64,000 bases of DNA from an uncultured Erythrobacter sp. (lineage in GTDB: Bacteria; Pseudomonadota; Alphaproteobacteria; Sphingomonadales; Sphingomonadaceae), in contig CANLZI010000001.1 in the NCBI GenBank assembly GCA_947495555.1, positions 100,861-164,860 of the forward strand. The letters are read 5' to 3'. This document shows, in pieces, positions 62,424 to 64,000 of this stretch. Position numbers and translations under genes: made by a program. Numbering within the stretch: position 1 is the first letter of the stretch; each line of letters opens with the position of its first letter. Below the pieces are notes generated by a model. That model was not told the DNA's origin and made no database searches. It was given only the letters and a program-made list of their open reading frames with translations.

Positions 62424-63941
62424 ATGCCCAAATTTGCCCAATCATCAGCGCCCAAATCAGGTTTGAAATCGCCCCGAGCATTGCCGTTATTCGCAGGCGT
62501 TGCTCCTTTGGCTTTGGCGCTGAGCGGCTGCATGGGCGGCGGGGCTATCCCCAGCGCCTCCACACCGATCACCCAGTCGGAGGCTCAGCAGGGTGCGGAA
62601 TATCACCCGCAATTGCTCGCCCAATTTGGTGGCGCGATGAGCGGCACGCAGGCCAATTATGTCGAATCGGTGGGCAAGAATATTGCGGTGCAATCCGGGC
62701 TGGGCAATGCCCGCGATTCCTTCACTGTCTCGCTGGTCAACAGCTCGGTCAACAATGCCTTCGCCATCCCAGGCGGCTATATTTACACCACCCGCCAATT
62801 GCTCGCTTTGATGAACAATGAGGCAGAACTGGCCGGCGTTTTGGGTCACGAGGTTGCACATGTCGCAGCGCGCCACTCTCAGCGCCGCCAGCAAAAGGCA
62901 CAGCGCAATTCACTGCTGGGCACTGTCGGCGCAATCCTTTCAGGCGTGCTGCTGGGCGATAGCGGTCTGGGCCAGCAATTGGGTAAGACCTTCCTGCAAG
63001 GGTCACAATTGTTGACGCTGAAATTCTCGCGCAGTCAGGAACTTCAGGCCGATGATCTGGGCATCCAATATCTGCAAAAGGCTGGTTATGACCCGCGCGC
63101 TATGGGAACGGTGTTGAGCAGTCTGGCGGCTCAAAATTCGCTGGATGCGCAATTGCAAGGTCGCGGCAATGCGACCATTCCAGCATGGGCCTCAACTCAC
63201 CCAGATCCTGCGAGCCGGGTCCGCACCGCGCTGGAAAAGGCGCAACCTTTGGGCGGCGGAACGACCAATCGTGATACTTTCCTGAGCAGCATTGATGGCT
63301 TGATCTATGGCGATGATCCTAAGCAGGGCGTTATCGAGGGGCGGCAATTCATCCACCCAGAGTTGCGCTTTACTTTCACCGCCCCCCAGGGCTTTTACAT
63401 GACCAATGGTGCCACTGCAGTGGGTATCAATGGCCAAAGCGGACAGGGCCAGCTGACTTTGGCGCCGTATAATGGCGATTTGTCAGCCTATATCCGCACG
63501 CAGTTCAACGCTTTGGGCGGGGATCAGCAGAAAATTTCGCCGCAATCCATCCAAACGACAACCATCAATGGCTTGAAAGCAGCCTATGGCACCGCGCGGG
63601 TGAACAATGGCAACAGCCAGGTTGATCTGGTGGTTTATGCTTATGAGTTTGCCAACAACAGAGCCTATCACTTCACCACCGTTGCGCCGGCTGGAAAAGG
63701 TAATGTCTTCTCGGCCATGTATGCGTCCATGCGGCGCGTTACCAATGCCGAGGCGGCCAGCGTTGTGCCGCGCAGGCTGGATGTTGTGACGGTGCGCCGG
63801 GGCGAAAGCGTCAGCGTTTTGGCCAATCGGATGGCCTATGACACTGGTAAAGAAGCACGGTTCCGTGTGCTGAACGGGCTAGGTGCGAATGACACTTTGC
63901 GCGCCGGGCAAAAAGTGAAGCTGGTGGTCAAGTCCCGCTAG
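62424..63941 (+). CDS. M48-family lipoprotein metalloprotease with C-terminal LysM-like domain
   Basis: From the ATG at 62424 (AGGAGG nine bases upstream) the protein has 505 residues. A lipobox LSGC (Cys36) follows the signal. The protease domain has HEVAH (142-146) with the third ligand Glu in SRSQELQADDLGIQYL, as in BepA/YfgC. A Gly/Gln-rich middle domain (about 320-440) is followed by a LysM-like end (VVTVRRGESVSVLANRM...GQKVKLVV). It likely trims or folds outer-membrane proteins in the periplasm. The open frame before the ATG is spurious. A strong terminator follows. Confidence 0.9.
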   Translation: MPKFAQSSAPKSGLKSPRALPLFAGVAPLALALSGCMGGGAIPSASTPITQSEAQQGAEYHPQLLAQFGGAMSGTQANYVESVGKNIAVQSGLGNARDSFTVSLVNSSVNNAFAIPGGYIYTTRQLLALMNNEAELAGVLGHEVAHVAARHSQRRQQKAQRNSLLGTVGAILSGVLLGDSGLGQQLGKTFLQGSQLLTLKFSRSQELQADDLGIQYLQKAGYDPRAMGTVLSSLAAQNSLDAQLQGRGNATIPAWASTHPDPASRVRTALEKAQPLGGGTTNRDTFLSSIDGLIYGDDPKQGVIEGRQFIHPELRFTFTAPQGFYMTNGATAVGINGQSGQGQLTLAPYNGDLSAYIRTQFNALGGDQQKISPQSIQTTTINGLKAAYGTARVNNGNSQVDLVVYAYEFANNRAYHFTTVAPAGKGNVFSAMYASMRRVTNAEAASVVPRRLDVVTVRRGESVSVLANRMAYDTGKEARFRVLNGLGANDTLRAGQKVKLVVKSR

Positions 63942-63965
63942 ATAAATCGTCAGGGCAAAGAAAAA

Positions 63966-63996
63966 GGGCGGCGGGAATATCCCACCGCCCTCTTTT
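63966..63996 (+). terminator. Rho-independent terminator after the M48 protease gene
   Basis: A stem is formed by GGGCGG-C-GGG and CCC-A-CCGCCC around AATAT (63966-63990), followed by TCTTTT. It lies 24 bp after the stop codon. The left flank is A-rich (AAAGAAAAA), so it may act in both directions. Confidence 0.88.
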
Positions 63997-64000
63997 CTGT

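Overview
The window is a contiguous piece of chromosome from an alphaproteobacterium, most likely order Sphingomonadales (Erythrobacteraceae/Sphingomonadaceae-like). Reasons: 5-aminolevulinate synthase (C4/Shemin heme route), the acpP-fabF-mltG order, a spermidine route through carboxyspermidine, an ODC gene behind a speF-like leader, an EcfG-type stress promoter, a GPH-type MFS carrier, and a moderate-to-high G+C content (judged by eye, about 55-60%). Nearly all of it is well-packed core genome. No phage, transposase, CRISPR array or defence island was found.

Layout. 1-4024: a DUF2383-type protein (cut by the window edge), a 0.5-kb non-coding stretch, acpP-fabF-mltG-thpR, then tRNA-Met(CAU). 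4025-4725: a STAS/SpoIIAA-like gene lying between the intact tRNA and a decayed second copy of the same tRNA. 4726-9182: a small hypothetical, an ABC-F ATPase and a PAS-GGDEF-EAL-PilZ protein. 9328-12375: a copper module (csoR, shared operator, copA, copB). 12568-18431: MFS carrier, lone response regulator, tyrosine phosphatase, trxB, two MAPEG proteins and a Thr/Ser dehydratase. 18493-23571: polyamine cluster (carboxyspermidine dehydrogenase, an S41-peptidase-like gene, nspC, leader RNA, ornithine decarboxylase). 23633-29299: DUF5694-like protein, OmpA-like protein with an EcfG promoter, nitroreductase, TauD-type dioxygenase, hemA, globin-like protein. 29316-39522: murI, plsY-dprA-topA, small genes and a second lone response regulator, then lepB-rnc-era-ASCH on the minus strand. 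39604-46171: pgi, DEAD-box helicase, gor, two SDR genes. 46242-55482: propionyl-CoA/methylmalonyl-CoA cluster (pccB, small membrane protein, mce, enoyl-CoA hydratase-like, methylmalonyl-CoA mutase, metY, exported protein, pccA). 55657-58332: a small protein, then aroK-aroB-cyclase on the minus strand. 58418-63941: a 45-aa membrane protein, a 620-aa exported protein of unknown function, xerD, accA, M48 lipoprotein protease, terminator.

How the genes work together. The copper genes sense and detoxify periplasmic copper. The polyamine genes encode a complete ornithine to putrescine to carboxyspermidine to spermidine path. The pcc/mce/mutase genes carry propionyl-CoA to succinyl-CoA, which could feed the TCA cycle and also hemA. 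The lepB-rnc-era operon serves secretion and ribosome maturation.

Many genes are translationally coupled by ATGA-type overlaps, and several start at TTG or GTG with clear Shine-Dalgarno sites. I do not see a convincing undescribed multi-gene system. The best leads are the tRNA-Met pseudogene pair around the STAS gene, the S41-like gene inside the polyamine cluster, the divergent globin-like protein near hemA, the small-membrane-protein/620-aa exported protein pair before xerD, and several palindromes and hairpins in short intergenic regions.
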